From Rs1 sp029027825 (GTDB taxonomy: Bacteria; Pseudomonadota; Gammaproteobacteria; Pseudomonadales; Balneatricaceae): a DNA stretch of 64,000 bases. The notes beneath the pieces are model-generated. The model was not told the origin of the DNA and made no database searches. It saw only the letters and a program-made list of their open reading frames with translations. Made by a program: the position numbers and the translations under genes. The stretch lies in contig CP093399.1 in assembly GCA_029027825.1 (NCBI GenBank), forward strand, positions 186,001 through 250,000, in the 5' to 3' direction. The stretch's first letter is position 1. The number at the start of each line of letters is the position of its first letter. Positions 54,974-64,000 of the stretch are shown here, in pieces.

Positions 54974-55975
54974 TCAATTTACCAATGAATGGTGATTTGC
55001 TTCGTTTAATTGGCCGGTAATAGCCATCGACATGACAGCCATACGCACTGCAATACCATTAGTGACTTGCTGTAGTATAGTGGACTGTGGCCCATCGGCC
55101 ACCGCGGACTCAATTTCTACCCCTCGGTTAATCGGGCCCGGGTGCATAACAATCGCATCAGGTTTAGCCAGCTTCAGTTTTTCAGTACTCAAGCCGTAGA
55201 GTTTAAAAAACTCTGCTTCACTGGGGAGCAGCGCGCTGTTCATGCGCTCTTTTTGTAATCTCAACATTCCGACCACATCGCAGTCTTTAATGCCCTGCGC
55301 AAAGTTAGTAAATACTTTAACGCCCATCGCCTCAATGTTTTTTGGCAGCAGTGTTTTTGGTGCTATCACCCGGACTTCAGCGACGCCCAAAGTTTTTAAA
55401 GCATGAATTTGTGATCTGGCAACTCTGGAGTGCAAAATGTCACCGACAATAGCGACTACTAGACCTTTAAATCCGCCCTTACAGCGCTGGATCGTCAGCA
55501 TGTCCAGCATCGCTTGGGTTGGATGGGCGTGGCGACCATCGCCGGCGTTAATCACGGCGATTTTAGGTGTTACTTGATTGGCTATGAAGTGGGCGGCGCC
55601 GCTATCAAAATGTCGAACCACAAACATGTCAGCATGCATTGCTTCCAAGGTCATTAAAGTATCTTTTAAGGTCTCGCCTTTAGTGGTCGATGAGCTGCTG
55701 ATGTTGAGATTTAAAACATCGGCCGAGAGACGCTTAGCGGCTAATTCAAAGGTGCTAGAAGTGCGGGTGCTGGGCTCAAAAAATAAATTCACCACGGTTT
55801 TTCCGCGTAATAGTGGCACTTTTTTTACTTGTTGTGCGCTCATATCTAGAAAAGAGTTAGCGGTGTCCAGTATTTCGTGCAATATTTCGACTGGTAAATC
55901 TTGGGTAGTTAAAAAATGCTTTAACTGGCCCTGAGAATTTAGTTGTGAGCTGTTGTGGTCTATTGATTCAATCAT
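54974..55975 (-). CDS. pyrB: Aspartate carbamoyltransferase catalytic chain
   Basis: 333 residues. The carbamoyl-phosphate site is FFEPSTRTSSTFELAAKRL. NAGDGRHAHPTQAMLDMLTI follows, and HPGPINRGVEI near the C-terminus closes the active site. It catalyses the first committed step of pyrimidine synthesis. The first ~20 residues extend beyond the short form, as in class A pseudomonad enzymes that bind PyrC'. GGAG precedes the ATG. No pyrI regulatory gene is present, which agrees with the PyrB-PyrC' type of complex. Confidence 0.96.
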   Translation of the reverse strand: MIESIDHNSSQLNSQGQLKHFLTTQDLPVEILHEILDTANSFLDMSAQQVKKVPLLRGKTVVNLFFEPSTRTSSTFELAAKRLSADVLNLNISSSSTTKGETLKDTLMTLEAMHADMFVVRHFDSGAAHFIANQVTPKIAVINAGDGRHAHPTQAMLDMLTIQRCKGGFKGLVVAIVGDILHSRVARSQIHALKTLGVAEVRVIAPKTLLPKNIEAMGVKVFTNFAQGIKDCDVVGMLRLQKERMNSALLPSEAEFFKLYGLSTEKLKLAKPDAIVMHPGPINRGVEIESAVADGPQSTILQQVTNGIAVRMAVMSMAITGQLNEANHHSLVN

Positions 55976-55977
55976 AG

Positions 55978-56496
55978 TTACTCCGAGCCTTGTCGCTGGC
56001 TTATTTCCAGTGCCAGTGGCTCTGGGCCAATTAGTTTTATATGTTGCTCAGGGCTGAGGGAAAGGTTGCTGCCAACGATATCAGCGCTAATTGGAAGTTC
56101 TCTACAGCCCAAGTCTATTAGAGCAACCAGGGTCACGGATGCGGGGCGGCCATAATCAAAGAGTTCATTCAAGGCCGCTCGGATAGTACGTCCGGTTTTA
56201 ATGACATCGTCGATTAAAATAATATCTCGATCTTGAGTCGAGCTGGGTATATTGGATGGCTGCACTTTTGGATCTAAGCCTACCCGGGTAAAATCGTCTC
56301 GATAAAATGAAATATCTAAGGTGCCCATTGGTTCAGTGATCGCTAAATTATGATGCAGCTGCTCGGCAATCCAAATCCCTCCAGAGCGTATGCCGATAAA
56401 AAGCGGCGCTTGGATATTCTTTGTGGCTATTAATTTACGCAGCGACTCAGTCATCTGCAGAAGTAGGAAATCGACGTTGTGATTAGTGGCTGACAT
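55978..56496 (-). CDS. pyrR: PyrR bifunctional regulator/uracil phosphoribosyltransferase
   Basis: 172 residues from the ATG at 56496, selected because GGAAG lies six bases upstream; an in-frame start five codons earlier is possible. The PRTase signature is IILIDDVIKTGRTIRAALNEL, with PLFIGIRSGGIWIAE earlier. In many bacteria PyrR controls pyr genes by RNA binding; in pseudomonads its regulatory role is less direct. It starts inside the end of ruvX (14-base overlap) and is two bases from pyrB, so ruvX-pyrR-pyrB are one transcript. Confidence 0.93.
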   Translation of the reverse strand: MSATNHNVDFLLLQMTESLRKLIATKNIQAPLFIGIRSGGIWIAEQLHHNLAITEPMGTLDISFYRDDFTRVGLDPKVQPSNIPSSTQDRDIILIDDVIKTGRTIRAALNELFDYGRPASVTLVALIDLGCRELPISADIVGSNLSLSPEQHIKLIGPEPLALEISQRQGSE

Positions 56497-56953
56497 AGTG
56501 GTCTTCCACACGGCTGTGACTGGGAATTCTAATATCGCTGTTGAACCAGCTTTGCAGAATCAATTGGGCGGCAATACCGTCGACGGATTCTTTGCGAAAG
56601 TTATTGCCGCCTCCGCGAGAGTAGTGAATCTGCTTGGCGTCGCGAGTGGATAAACGCTCATCAATTAAGAAACAACTCAATTGATAGCGGTCTTGAATGC
56701 GATTGGCAAAGCGTCTGGCGCGGCGGGCCATTTCACTAATGCTGTCGTCCATATTGATGGGGATGCCGACCACTAAAATAACCGGCTGCCACTCTTTAAT
56801 TATCGCGTCTAATTGCTGCCAATTTGGTAGGCCTTCTCTAGCATTCACTGGAGGTAATTCAGTGGTAGACATGGTCAAAGTTTGTCCGCTAGCCACACCT
56901 ATGCGAGTTGTGCCGAAATCAAATCCTAGCACTTGCTGTGATTGCTGTTGCAT
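56483..56953 (-). CDS. ruvX: Holliday junction resolvase-like RuvX (YqgF)
   Basis: 156 residues from ATG 56953; a TTG six codons upstream (56971) is the alternative, and neither has a good ribosome binding site. An RNase H-like fold: VLGFDFGTTRIGVASGQ at the N-terminus with the catalytic Asp, VVGIPINMDDS, then LIDERLSTRDA and ESVDGIAAQLILQSW with the remaining acidic residues. The family acts on 16S rRNA 5' maturation and has been linked to junction resolution. It lies between yqgE and pyrR. Confidence 0.92.
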   Translation of the reverse strand: MQQQSQQVLGFDFGTTRIGVASGQTLTMSTTELPPVNAREGLPNWQQLDAIIKEWQPVILVVGIPINMDDSISEMARRARRFANRIQDRYQLSCFLIDERLSTRDAKQIHYSRGGGNNFRKESVDGIAAQLILQSWFNSDIRIPSHSRVEDHYVSH

Positions 56954-57023
56954 GAGATAACTGTCTGTCAAATGAGAGTGTTTTTAAGTGGGGGGCGACT
57001 AGATTAACAACATTGTCAGAGGA

Positions 57024-57593
57024 TTATGCATTTCCGCTATGCGTTGTTAATGCGTTGAGCTCAACACCTATAAGAGAAGCTGCTGCTTGCATTTTGTCAG
57101 CTGCGGCTACGTTGAAGATTATATCTAAATTTACCGGGCAGTTTAACCAGAGATTGTCAATAATTTCAGTCTCTAGTTCAGCGGGCTTCCAGCCGATGTA
57201 GCCCAGTGCAATATGTGCTGTTTTAGGGCCATCGCCGATCGCCATCGCCTCTAAAATATCAACGGAGGAGGTTAGGCTTAATGCCTCGCTTACTTGATAG
57301 CTAGACAACCAGTCATCGTTGGGGTTATGAGGGTGCAAGATAAAACCGCGATCATTTTGCACGTCGCCACCACGATATACTGCTTGATTGGGGGTTTTAT
57401 CACTGGTTGTTATATCTAAATGTTGCAACATGGTTACTAAATCCATGTCATATTCTTGATTGAGGATGATCCCCATAGAACCATATTCGCCCTGATGGCA
57501 AATATAAATCAGTGAATTCCGATATTTGTTCCCGCCTAAGACTGGCATCGATATCAGAAAATTGTCTTTTAAATTGCTGTTTGGTTTATTCAT
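57024..57593 (-). CDS. yqgE: YqgE/AlgH family protein (UPF0301)
   Basis: 189 residues. The family start LKDNFLISMPVLGG, then the block YICHQGEYGSMGIILNQ, and YRGGDVQNDRGFILH and HIALGYIGWKPAELETEI later, are the UPF0301 signature regions. The function is not established; in Pseudomonas the name AlgH comes from alginate regulation. yqgE directly upstream of ruvX is a strongly conserved order in gammaproteobacteria. Confidence 0.95.
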   Translation of the reverse strand: MNKPNSNLKDNFLISMPVLGGNKYRNSLIYICHQGEYGSMGIILNQEYDMDLVTMLQHLDITTSDKTPNQAVYRGGDVQNDRGFILHPHNPNDDWLSSYQVSEALSLTSSVDILEAMAIGDGPKTAHIALGYIGWKPAELETEIIDNLWLNCPVNLDIIFNVAAADKMQAAASLIGVELNALTTHSGNA

Positions 57594-57670
57594 TCTTTCC
57601 CATTAAAATGTAACCATGAACTTAAAGGCCCTTGTATCAGAGTGAAAACGTTGCAGGCTTGCTATTAGGT

Positions 57671-58561
57671 TTAGTATATCCGCGTGGTTTTCTCAAACTC
57701 AATAGTGCGAATTATTTCCAAAATATCGGTATTTTCGCGCATTTTGGCTGAAAAAGGCTGAAACGGCGCTGCCAGTCTAATTATTTTTACCGCTCCATGG
57801 TCTAGAATTTGTTTGCCGGATGATTCTAAAATTTCGATTGATTGAATATTTCCGTCGGCACGCATCGCAATCAGTAACCTAACCCTACCATACATTTTCT
57901 GTTCATTTGCCGCTTTAGGGTAATGAATATTGCCGAGAGTTACAATACGTCTGCGCCAGTTTTCTAGGTAGGCGGCATCCTCATGGGACTTGGTTGACAT
58001 AGTCGAGATCACCCGTTTTTTGGGAGCATTCGCCATTTCTTGTTTACGTAGATTAATTTGAGATTTTAGGGCGACAATTTGTGCGGACAAGCTGTTTTCT
58101 TGTCGGTTATTGGTGACGCTAGTGGCAGTATTTTTTGGCTGCTTTAATAATTGTGTTTGCTGGGAAACTTCGCTTATGACAACTTCGAATATTGAAATAT
58201 TATTTTTTTTAGCTTCATGTGTTTGATTTTTTATAGGATTTATTGGTGAATTGTTTTCTGGTTGTGTCGGGTTTGCAATGTTTTGAGCTGGGAGCAGCTG
58301 ATCTGCTGCCAATTGCCGATCGGATAAAAGTACTTTATGCTCAGCTTCGCCACTACCTTGCTGGTCGATTTGTGCGAAAAAATCAGCCTTAGAGACAATC
58401 TCTGCTGCTTTATATTGGGCGAGGGTAACCTCAATACTAGAAACGGTAGTTGAGTCATTTGCCCAACTAAAGCCAATGCCCAGTAATATTAAAGCATGCG
58501 CTGCTAGCGCGATAAAAATGCTGTAGTTGAAGCGGTTTTTAGAGTGGTATTTTAGCATCAT
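57671..58561 (-). CDS. TonB-family protein (TonB3-like) in the gshB-yqgE locus
   Basis: 296 residues. One N-terminal membrane anchor (about 13-33) precedes a polar, Asn/Gln-rich periplasmic spacer lacking the usual Pro-Lys repeats. The TonB-like C-terminal domain (VTLGNIHYPKAANEQKMYGRV then LLIAMRADGNIQSIEILESSG) completes it. In Pseudomonas the gene at this position, between gshB and yqgE, is tonB3, linked to twitching motility rather than iron. The same special role is possible here. No exbB/exbD adjoins it, and a full TonB system lies at 0.2-4.3 kb. Confidence 0.87.
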   Translation of the reverse strand: MMLKYHSKNRFNYSIFIALAAHALILLGIGFSWANDSTTVSSIEVTLAQYKAAEIVSKADFFAQIDQQGSGEAEHKVLLSDRQLAADQLLPAQNIANPTQPENNSPINPIKNQTHEAKKNNISIFEVVISEVSQQTQLLKQPKNTATSVTNNRQENSLSAQIVALKSQINLRKQEMANAPKKRVISTMSTKSHEDAAYLENWRRRIVTLGNIHYPKAANEQKMYGRVRLLIAMRADGNIQSIEILESSGKQILDHGAVKIIRLAAPFQPFSAKMRENTDILEIIRTIEFEKTTRIY

Positions 58562-58802
58562 GACTGTTTCATTTGATCGCCAGAATTTAACTGTGTTAAT
58601 CGTTGGTTTAATGGCTGGTGTGCATCGACAGCAGTACCTGTTACGAGTGTTGGCCCAGTTTTATCTGAACATCGTAAATGCTGTTACTTGGAATAGTCAA
58701 GCGGCTATCGTTTGTGCTCTTTAATCCGTAACAGTGGGGTTTCTAGCTCCGGCCATGTTTTGGAGGCTCGGCTATTTTAGCAAGCCGCCAAAACAGGCTA
58801 AA

Positions 58803-59762
58803 CTACAGCGAGCGCGCTAGCCAAGTTTTTTCAATGGCACTGATTAAATCACCGGCTATATCTAGGCCAAATTGATCATTCAGCTCACGTATGCAAGTGG
58901 GGCTAGTGACATTGATTTCAGTTAAATAATCACCGATTACATCTAAACCGACAAAAATTAAACCTAGCTCTCTTAGCTTTGGGCCGATCTGCTGACAAAT
59001 CCAGTGATCTCGCGCCGTCAGTTCACGACCTTCAGCACGGCCGCCGACGGCTAAGTTTCCTCTAGTTTCACCGTTGGTTGGGATTCTTGCGAGAGCATAT
59101 GCTACAGGTTCACCGTCAATCATTAAAATTCGTTTGTCGCCGTTTGCAATTTCAGGGATGAATTTTTGAGCCATAATCATCTCTGTGTTATATTTGGTGA
59201 CGGTTTCTAAGATAACGCCTAAGTTTACGCCATCCTCTTGTACTCTGAAAATAGAAGTGCCACCCATACCGTCTAAAGGCTTAAAAATGACATCTCGGTG
59301 TTTCGCATGAAAGGCTCTAAGCTGCTGGCTGTCTTTGCTGACTAATACTTCAGGGCAGCACTGTGGAAACTGAGTGGCATATAATTTTTCAGTGCAATCG
59401 CGAAGTCTTTGAGGAGGATTAACCACCAGAGTGCCTTGCTGTTCCGCCATTTCCAAACTATGCGTGCTGTACATAAATTCATTGTCAAAAGGGGGGTCTT
59501 TGCGCATCAAAATGATGTTTAAGCTCGCCAGTTCCAAGTTTTGGTAGGGTTGACGTTGATACCAATTTTGCGGGTCTCTAGCGACGGTTAAAGGTGCCAT
59601 CTGCGCCATAGCCACCCCATTCTCAATATATAAATGCCGCTGCTCCATATACCAAATTTCCCAACCTTTGTCTTGTGCTGCCCACAGCATGGCAAGGGAG
59701 CTATCTTTTGTGTAGCTAATGTCTTCAATTGGATCCATCACGATCCCAATTCTAATTGTCAT
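58803..59762 (-). CDS. gshB: Glutathione synthetase
   Basis: 319 residues. The N-terminus MTIRIGIVMDPIEDISYTKD is typical of GshB. The ATP-grasp core includes VIFKPLDGMGGTSIFRV, MAQKFIPEIANGDKRILMIDG and RGNLAVGGRAEGRELT, and EINVTSPTCIRELN supplies metal ligands. It joins gamma-glutamylcysteine and glycine in the cytoplasm. In Pseudomonas it heads the same gshB-tonB-yqgE block. Confidence 0.97.
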   Translation of the reverse strand: MTIRIGIVMDPIEDISYTKDSSLAMLWAAQDKGWEIWYMEQRHLYIENGVAMAQMAPLTVARDPQNWYQRQPYQNLELASLNIILMRKDPPFDNEFMYSTHSLEMAEQQGTLVVNPPQRLRDCTEKLYATQFPQCCPEVLVSKDSQQLRAFHAKHRDVIFKPLDGMGGTSIFRVQEDGVNLGVILETVTKYNTEMIMAQKFIPEIANGDKRILMIDGEPVAYALARIPTNGETRGNLAVGGRAEGRELTARDHWICQQIGPKLRELGLIFVGLDVIGDYLTEINVTSPTCIRELNDQFGLDIAGDLISAIEKTWLARSL

Positions 59763-59952
59763 GGTTGTGTCCTTAAGTTGATTATTTAGCAGGTTGTGAA
59801 TTCAGTCATAGCTGTGACTCACTCAGAGGCGCCTTAACAAATATCTGTAATAACCCGTTCGGGGTTAATGGTAGTAATTTTTGCTATACGTAATTCTAAG
59901 GTAAGAGCTTTTATTATGGGGTTCATATACTGTGATACAAGCGAGTATGCGA

Positions 59953-60681
59953 TTAATTAAGATCTCCCCAAAGGTATTGTAGTATCGCCTGAGCTGCTAT
60001 TGGAGCGGTTTCAGTGCGCATAACTCTAGGTCCAAGTGCCACTGGGTGAAAGCCATTGTCTATAGCAAGCTGTACTTCTGCTTCCGTGAGTCCGCCCTCA
60101 GGACCAATCAGTAATGCTACTGTTGCCGGTTGGTCAAATTCTGCCAAACGTTTGTTAGTGTGGTGATGCAGTACTAGCTTTAGGTCAGCGTGACAGTCTT
60201 TAATCCACTGTGAAATTGCCAGAGCTGAGTTGATTGTAGGTACATCGGTGCGCAGTGATTGCTCGCAAGCGCTGATAGTCAGCTGTTGCCACTGTTGCTG
60301 TTTTTTTGTCAGGCGATCTGCTTTTAACTTGACCTCTGTGCGCTCGCTGATCAGCGGGGTTAAGCTGCGCATGCCCAACTCAGTGGATTTTTGAATGGCA
60401 AAATCCATGCGATCGCCCCGGGAAATTGATTGACCAATATCTATTTTTAACTGGCTGCTACGCGAGGGGGAAGTACTGGCGGTGATTTCGGCGTTAACCG
60501 CGCGTTTTTCGACCTTGCTTAGCGTGGCTTGATACTCATTGCCGTCGCCATTAAACAACAAGATACTATCCCCTAGTTTCATTTTTAATACCCGGGCAAT
60601 GTGTTGTACTGCATTACTGTCTAACTCAAGCTGAGAATTGATGTTAATGACAGTATCTTGATAAAAACGCGGGATTCTCAT
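59953..60681 (-). CDS. rsmE: 16S rRNA m3U1498 methyltransferase RsmE
   Basis: 242 residues. An N-terminal PUA-like domain (LDSNAVQHIARVLKMKLGD, LLFNGDGNEYQA) precedes the SPOUT methyltransferase domain with the knot motifs VALLIGPEGGLTEAEV and VALGPRVMRTETAPIAA. It methylates U1498 of 16S rRNA. A 7-base tandem repeat lies upstream of its start (60764-60798). Confidence 0.96.
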   Translation of the reverse strand: MRIPRFYQDTVININSQLELDSNAVQHIARVLKMKLGDSILLFNGDGNEYQATLSKVEKRAVNAEITASTSPSRSSQLKIDIGQSISRGDRMDFAIQKSTELGMRSLTPLISERTEVKLKADRLTKKQQQWQQLTISACEQSLRTDVPTINSALAISQWIKDCHADLKLVLHHHTNKRLAEFDQPATVALLIGPEGGLTEAEVQLAIDNGFHPVALGPRVMRTETAPIAAQAILQYLWGDLN

Positions 60682-60763
60682 AACTTAAATATATCCATCA
60701 ATTATAGCCTGAATGCAGCAGAGGTCTTTGATTTTTTGAAAGTGAAGGTTGTTGTAAGCTGAA

Positions 60764-60798
60764 AGCTATAAGCTATAAGCTATAAGCTATAAGCTATA
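60764..60798 (+). repeat. Heptanucleotide tandem repeat (AGCTATA)5
   Basis: Five perfect copies of AGCTATA, 83 bases upstream of the rsmE start, between rsmE and the metK terminator. The unit TATAGCT contains TATA, so copy number could affect promoter strength or spacing for rsmE. Confidence 0.97.
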
Positions 60799-60830
60799 GT
60801 AATTAAGTAAGAAGCTTAGTTCGAACTGCC

Positions 60831-60868
60831 GCTAATAAAAAAGAGCAGTGCTGCTCTTTTTTATTAGC
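60831..60868. terminator. Strong bidirectional-looking terminator after metK
   Basis: An 18-base perfect palindromic stem (GCTAATAAAAAAGAGCAG and its complement, two-base centre) has A tracts on one side and T tracts on the other, so it can work in both directions. It ends metK, which is on the minus strand, 44 bases beyond the metK stop. Confidence 0.92.
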
Positions 60869-60911
60869 TTGGGAGTTTTTCTGTAACGCTAGGGAGGTTG
60901 TTCAGAAATCC

Positions 60912-62102
60912 TTAGAGGCCCGCGTCAGCTTTAAGGGCTGCGGCTTTGTCGGTGCGCTCCCAGGTGAATGTAGTGAAAGTGTCGTCATCTACAGTGACCT
61001 CAACAGGGGTTCTGCCAAAGTGGCCGTAGGCGGCTGTTACTTTGTACATGGGGTGTAACAGATCTAACATTCGGGTGATGGCATTGGGGCGTAAATCAAA
61101 ATGTTGGTTGACCAGCGCGATGATTTTGCTATCACTTATTTTCCCCGTACCAAAAGTATTGATTGCCATAGAGGTAGGTTCTGCCACACCGATAGCGTAT
61201 GAGATTTGTATTTCGCAGCGATCAGCCAAGCCTGCAGCAACGATATTTTTGGCAACATAACGGCCAGCGTAAGCGGCTGAACGATCGACTTTTGAAGGGT
61301 CTTTACCAGAAAAAGCACCGCCGCCATGGCGTGCCATACCACCGTAGGTATCAACAATTATTTTACGACCAGTAAGTCCACAATCGCCCACTGGGCCGCC
61401 AATTACAAACTTGCCAGTAGGGTTGATGTGAAACTTTGTTTCAGCGGTTAACCACTGTTTAGGCAATACTTGTTTAATGATCAGTTCCATCACCGCTTCT
61501 TGTAAGTCATGGTGGGAGATGTCTGGATCGTGTTGCGTTGAAAGTACCACCGCGTCGATCGCACAGGGCTTGCCATTTTCATAGCGAAAAGTTACTTGCG
61601 ACTTAGCATCGGGACGCAGCCAAGGTAATAGCCCAGATTTACGCGCTTCAGCTTGGCGCTCCATTAAACGGTGCGCATAAGTAATGGGGGCGGGCATTAG
61701 CACATCGGTTTCGTTTGACGCATAGCCGAACATCAAGCCTTGATCGCCAGCGCCCTGCTCTTCAGAGCTGGCGCGGTCAACTCCCTGGGCGATTTCAACA
61801 GATTGTTTGCCGATGATGTTGATAATGCCGCAAGTGTTGCCATCGAAGCCGACATCTGAGGAGTTATAGCCAATATCATTGATGACATTACGGGCTAAAT
61901 CTTCTAAATCGACCCAGGCATTGGTAGTGATTTCGCCTGAAATAATGGCGACCCCGGTTTTAACCATGGTTTCACAGGCTACCCGCGCGTATTTGTCTTT
62001 CGCAATAATGGCATCCAGTACCGCATCGGAAATTTGATCGGCGATTTTGTCAGGGTGGCCTTCAGAAACGGATTCTGAGGTAAAAAGATTGTACTCGCTC
62101 AT
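60912..62102 (-). CDS. metK: S-adenosylmethionine synthetase
   Basis: 396 residues. The methionine and ATP-site motifs are SEGHPDKIADQISDAVLDA near the N-terminus, GAGDQGLMFGYA around residue 118, and GGGAFSGKDPSKVDRSAAY around 258. It makes S-adenosylmethionine from methionine and ATP. It diverges from tktA; the 278-base spacer has no recognisable riboswitch. Length is normal. Confidence 0.98.
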   Translation of the reverse strand: MSEYNLFTSESVSEGHPDKIADQISDAVLDAIIAKDKYARVACETMVKTGVAIISGEITTNAWVDLEDLARNVINDIGYNSSDVGFDGNTCGIINIIGKQSVEIAQGVDRASSEEQGAGDQGLMFGYASNETDVLMPAPITYAHRLMERQAEARKSGLLPWLRPDAKSQVTFRYENGKPCAIDAVVLSTQHDPDISHHDLQEAVMELIIKQVLPKQWLTAETKFHINPTGKFVIGGPVGDCGLTGRKIIVDTYGGMARHGGGAFSGKDPSKVDRSAAYAGRYVAKNIVAAGLADRCEIQISYAIGVAEPTSMAINTFGTGKISDSKIIALVNQHFDLRPNAITRMLDLLHPMYKVTAAYGHFGRTPVEVTVDDDTFTTFTWERTDKAAALKADAGL

Positions 62103-62380
62103 GCTAGTGACCTTAATAAGTAATGTTTTAGTAGTGAGCAGTCACGCTGCTGTTAATCACTACTTTTTTAAGAAGCTTGAAAGATGCACATTTTATATCG
62201 TCGAGTAATTTTTTTCAGGATTATAAGCGGTTTTTTCATGAAATTTTCCCCAATTAAAATGAAAATTACTCACTTTGCGTTTTATTTGCGTTTTGCGATT
62301 GAAGCTGAGTCCATTCTGAGGGAAAATTGCGCTCTAAAATTTAGACTAATTAAAATGGGGTATTCCCCAGGAGTTAATGA

Positions 62381-64000
62381 ATGTCTGCTCGTAGAGAACT
62401 GGCAAATGCAATTCGCGCATTGAGTATGGATGCAGTACAAAAAGCTAAATCTGGTCACCCGGGAGCACCGATGGGCATGGCCGATATTGCTGAAGTGTTA
62501 TGGAATGATTTTCTTAAACATAATCCTAGCAATCCCTCTTGGTATGATCGCGACCGTTTCGTGTTATCGAATGGACATGGATCGATGCTGATATACAGCT
62601 TGTTGCACTTGACTGGCTACGACGTTTCAATTGATGACATTAAAAGCTTCCGACAAATGCATGCCAAAACCGCGGGTCATCCTGAATACGGATATTGCCC
62701 CGGCGTAGAAACAACTACTGGACCTCTGGGCCAAGGACTGAGTAACGCAGTTGGTTTTGCCGTTGCAGAAAAAACCTTAGCGGCGCAATTCAACCGTCCG
62801 GGTCACGAAATTGTTAATCACCACACTTATACTTTTATGGGTGATGGCTGTTTAATGGAGGGGATCTCGCACGAAGTGTGTTCGCTGGCTGGTACTTTAG
62901 GCTTAGGTAAACTAATCGCATTTTGGGATGATAACGGCATCTCTATTGACGGTAAAGTGGAAGGTTGGTTTACCGACGATACCGTGCAGCGCTTTAAAGC
63001 TTACGGTTGGCAAGTGATTGCTGATGTCGATGGTCACAATCCAGATCAAATTCGTGCCGCTATTGAGGCTGCTCAAGCAAATACCACCCAACCCACGCTG
63101 ATTTGCTGTAAAACAGTGATTGGCTTTGGCTCGCCAAATAAAGAAGGTACTGCGGGTTGTCACGGTGCGGCACTTGGTGATGAAGAGGTAGCCTTGACGC
63201 GCAAGCGCTTAGCTTGGAAGCACGCTCCTTTTGAAATACCTGAAGATATCTATGCAGATTGGAACGCCGCTGCGGCAGGTTCAGTTGCGGAAAATGATTG
63301 GAATCAACAACTCGCCGACTATAGTGCCGCCTATCCTGAATTGGCCGCTGAGATGTTGCGTCGTTTAGCCGGAGACCTGCCTGCTGATTTCTCAGCAACT
63401 GCAGATGCTTGGATTACTGAACTAGCGGAAAAAGGTGAGAACATTGCCTCGCGTAAAGCGTCACAAAATGCGCTTAATCACTATGGGCCGATGCTACCTG
63501 AATTTTTAGGTGGGTCTGCGGATCTAGCGGGATCAAACTTGACTAAGTGGTCTGGTGCCAAGGTTATAGATGGGCAAGATGCCAGTGGCAACTACATCAA
63601 TTATGGGGTGCGTGAATTCGGTATGTCAGCGATTATGAATGGCCTGGCACTACACGGTGGCTTCATTCCCTACGGTGCTACTTTTCTAGTCTTTATGGAG
63701 TACGCAAGAAATGCACTGCGGATGGCGGCACTGATGAAGATTCAGGCCATCCACGTTTATACTCACGACTCTATTGGTCTGGGTGAAGACGGGCCGACTC
63801 ACCAGCCGATCGAGCAAGTAGCCAACTTGCGTCACACGCCGAATATGAGTACTTGGCGTCCATGTGATGCTGTGGAGTCCGCAGTGGCGTGGAAGAAAGC
63901 GATTGAGCGTAAAGATGGACCTACCGCGATGATTTTCTCTCGTCAAAGTTTAGCTCATCAAGCTCGCACGCCTGCGCAAGTGCAAGATATTGCCAAGGGT
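62381..64000 (+). CDS. tktA: Transketolase (partial, runs off the window)
   Basis: The first 540 codons of a roughly 665-residue protein. The start is the ATG at 62381 with AGGAG at 62369-62373; MSARRELANAIRALSMDAVQKA is the expected N-terminus. Thiamine-diphosphate site motifs include GHPGAPMGMADIAEVLW, DRFVLSNGHGSML, TTGPLGQGLSNAVG and MGDGCLMEGISHE. The pyrimidine-domain stretch GLGEDGPTHQPIEQ is present near the end. It moves two-carbon units in the pentose phosphate pathway. In Pseudomonas tktA is also close to metK. Confidence 0.97.
   Translation, partial: MSARRELANAIRALSMDAVQKAKSGHPGAPMGMADIAEVLWNDFLKHNPSNPSWYDRDRFVLSNGHGSMLIYSLLHLTGYDVSIDDIKSFRQMHAKTAGHPEYGYCPGVETTTGPLGQGLSNAVGFAVAEKTLAAQFNRPGHEIVNHHTYTFMGDGCLMEGISHEVCSLAGTLGLGKLIAFWDDNGISIDGKVEGWFTDDTVQRFKAYGWQVIADVDGHNPDQIRAAIEAAQANTTQPTLICCKTVIGFGSPNKEGTAGCHGAALGDEEVALTRKRLAWKHAPFEIPEDIYADWNAAAAGSVAENDWNQQLADYSAAYPELAAEMLRRLAGDLPADFSATADAWITELAEKGENIASRKASQNALNHYGPMLPEFLGGSADLAGSNLTKWSGAKVIDGQDASGNYINYGVREFGMSAIMNGLALHGGFIPYGATFLVFMEYARNALRMAALMKIQAIHVYTHDSIGLGEDGPTHQPIEQVANLRHTPNMSTWRPCDAVESAVAWKKAIERKDGPTAMIFSRQSLAHQARTPAQVQDIAKG

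Noticed and set aside
62103..62380. SAM-type riboswitch between metK and tktA
   Set aside because: No recognisable SAM riboswitch core or terminator/antiterminator arrangement upstream of metK on its strand.

Overview
The window looks like chromosome from a moderately AT-rich marine-type gammaproteobacterium in the Pseudomonas/Cellvibrio part of the class. The evidence is gene order: gshB-tonB-yqgE-ruvX-pyrR-pyrB-pyrC' is the Pseudomonas arrangement, including an apparently non-catalytic dihydroorotase homologue beside pyrB. trxA-rho-ubiD-flavin reductase and divergent metK/tktA fit the same group. The genus cannot be named from the sequence alone.

Layout. (1) 0.2-10.7 kb is an iron/heme uptake region. 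It holds a TonB energising cluster (DUF3450 protein, TtpC-like ExbB, ExbB2, ExbD2, TonB), a small hemP gene behind a Fur-box-like site, a TonB-dependent receptor, a HemS-family heme protein, and a periplasmic binding protein/permease/ATPase transporter (hmuTUV) with stop/start overlaps. (2) 10.8-14.6 kb has glycerol kinase, a divergent GlpR/DeoR regulator and an EAL-HDOD protein. (3) 14.6-28.4 kb is an accessory island. It carries a two-partner secretion pair (TpsB, and a 3077-residue TpsA/CdiA with a HINT domain and an RNase A-like C-terminal toxin), a probable immunity gene, an orphan EndoU-type toxin module with its own probable immunity gene, and a stray 215-bp copy of an internal tpsA segment. 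(4) 28.5-36.4 kb has a membrane PAS-GGDEF-EAL protein, a MoxR/DUF58/transglutaminase operon and a thioredoxin-like protein. (5) 36.6-64 kb is mostly housekeeping: SlyB-like lipoprotein, ComM/YifB, LTA-synthase-like sulfatase, Rep, NudE, YrfG, Hsp15, Hsp33, PEP carboxykinase, thioredoxin, Rho, UbiD (broken by an in-frame stop), flavin reductase, the pyr/ruvX/yqgE/tonB/gshB block, RsmE, MetK and the first 540 codons of transketolase.

Non-coding structure is rich. A roughly 212-bp element with terminal inverted repeats (MITE-like) occurs four times: 1-149, 14637-14848, 31322-31533, and a deleted form at 48692-48765. The two full copies lie in opposite orientation on either side of the toxin island and the GGDEF-EAL gene. 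Near-identical terminator hairpins also bracket the toxin island. Short tandem repeats with 5- to 22-bp units sit just upstream of several genes.

How it fits together: the first 10.7 kb forms a plausible heme import route, with TonB-ExbBD energising the outer-membrane receptor, HmuTUV crossing the inner membrane and HmuS receiving heme in the cytoplasm. The island is a contact-dependent inhibition-type system with a silent spare toxin/immunity cassette. A 12-bp in-frame identity between the active and silent toxin modules suggests how one could replace the other.
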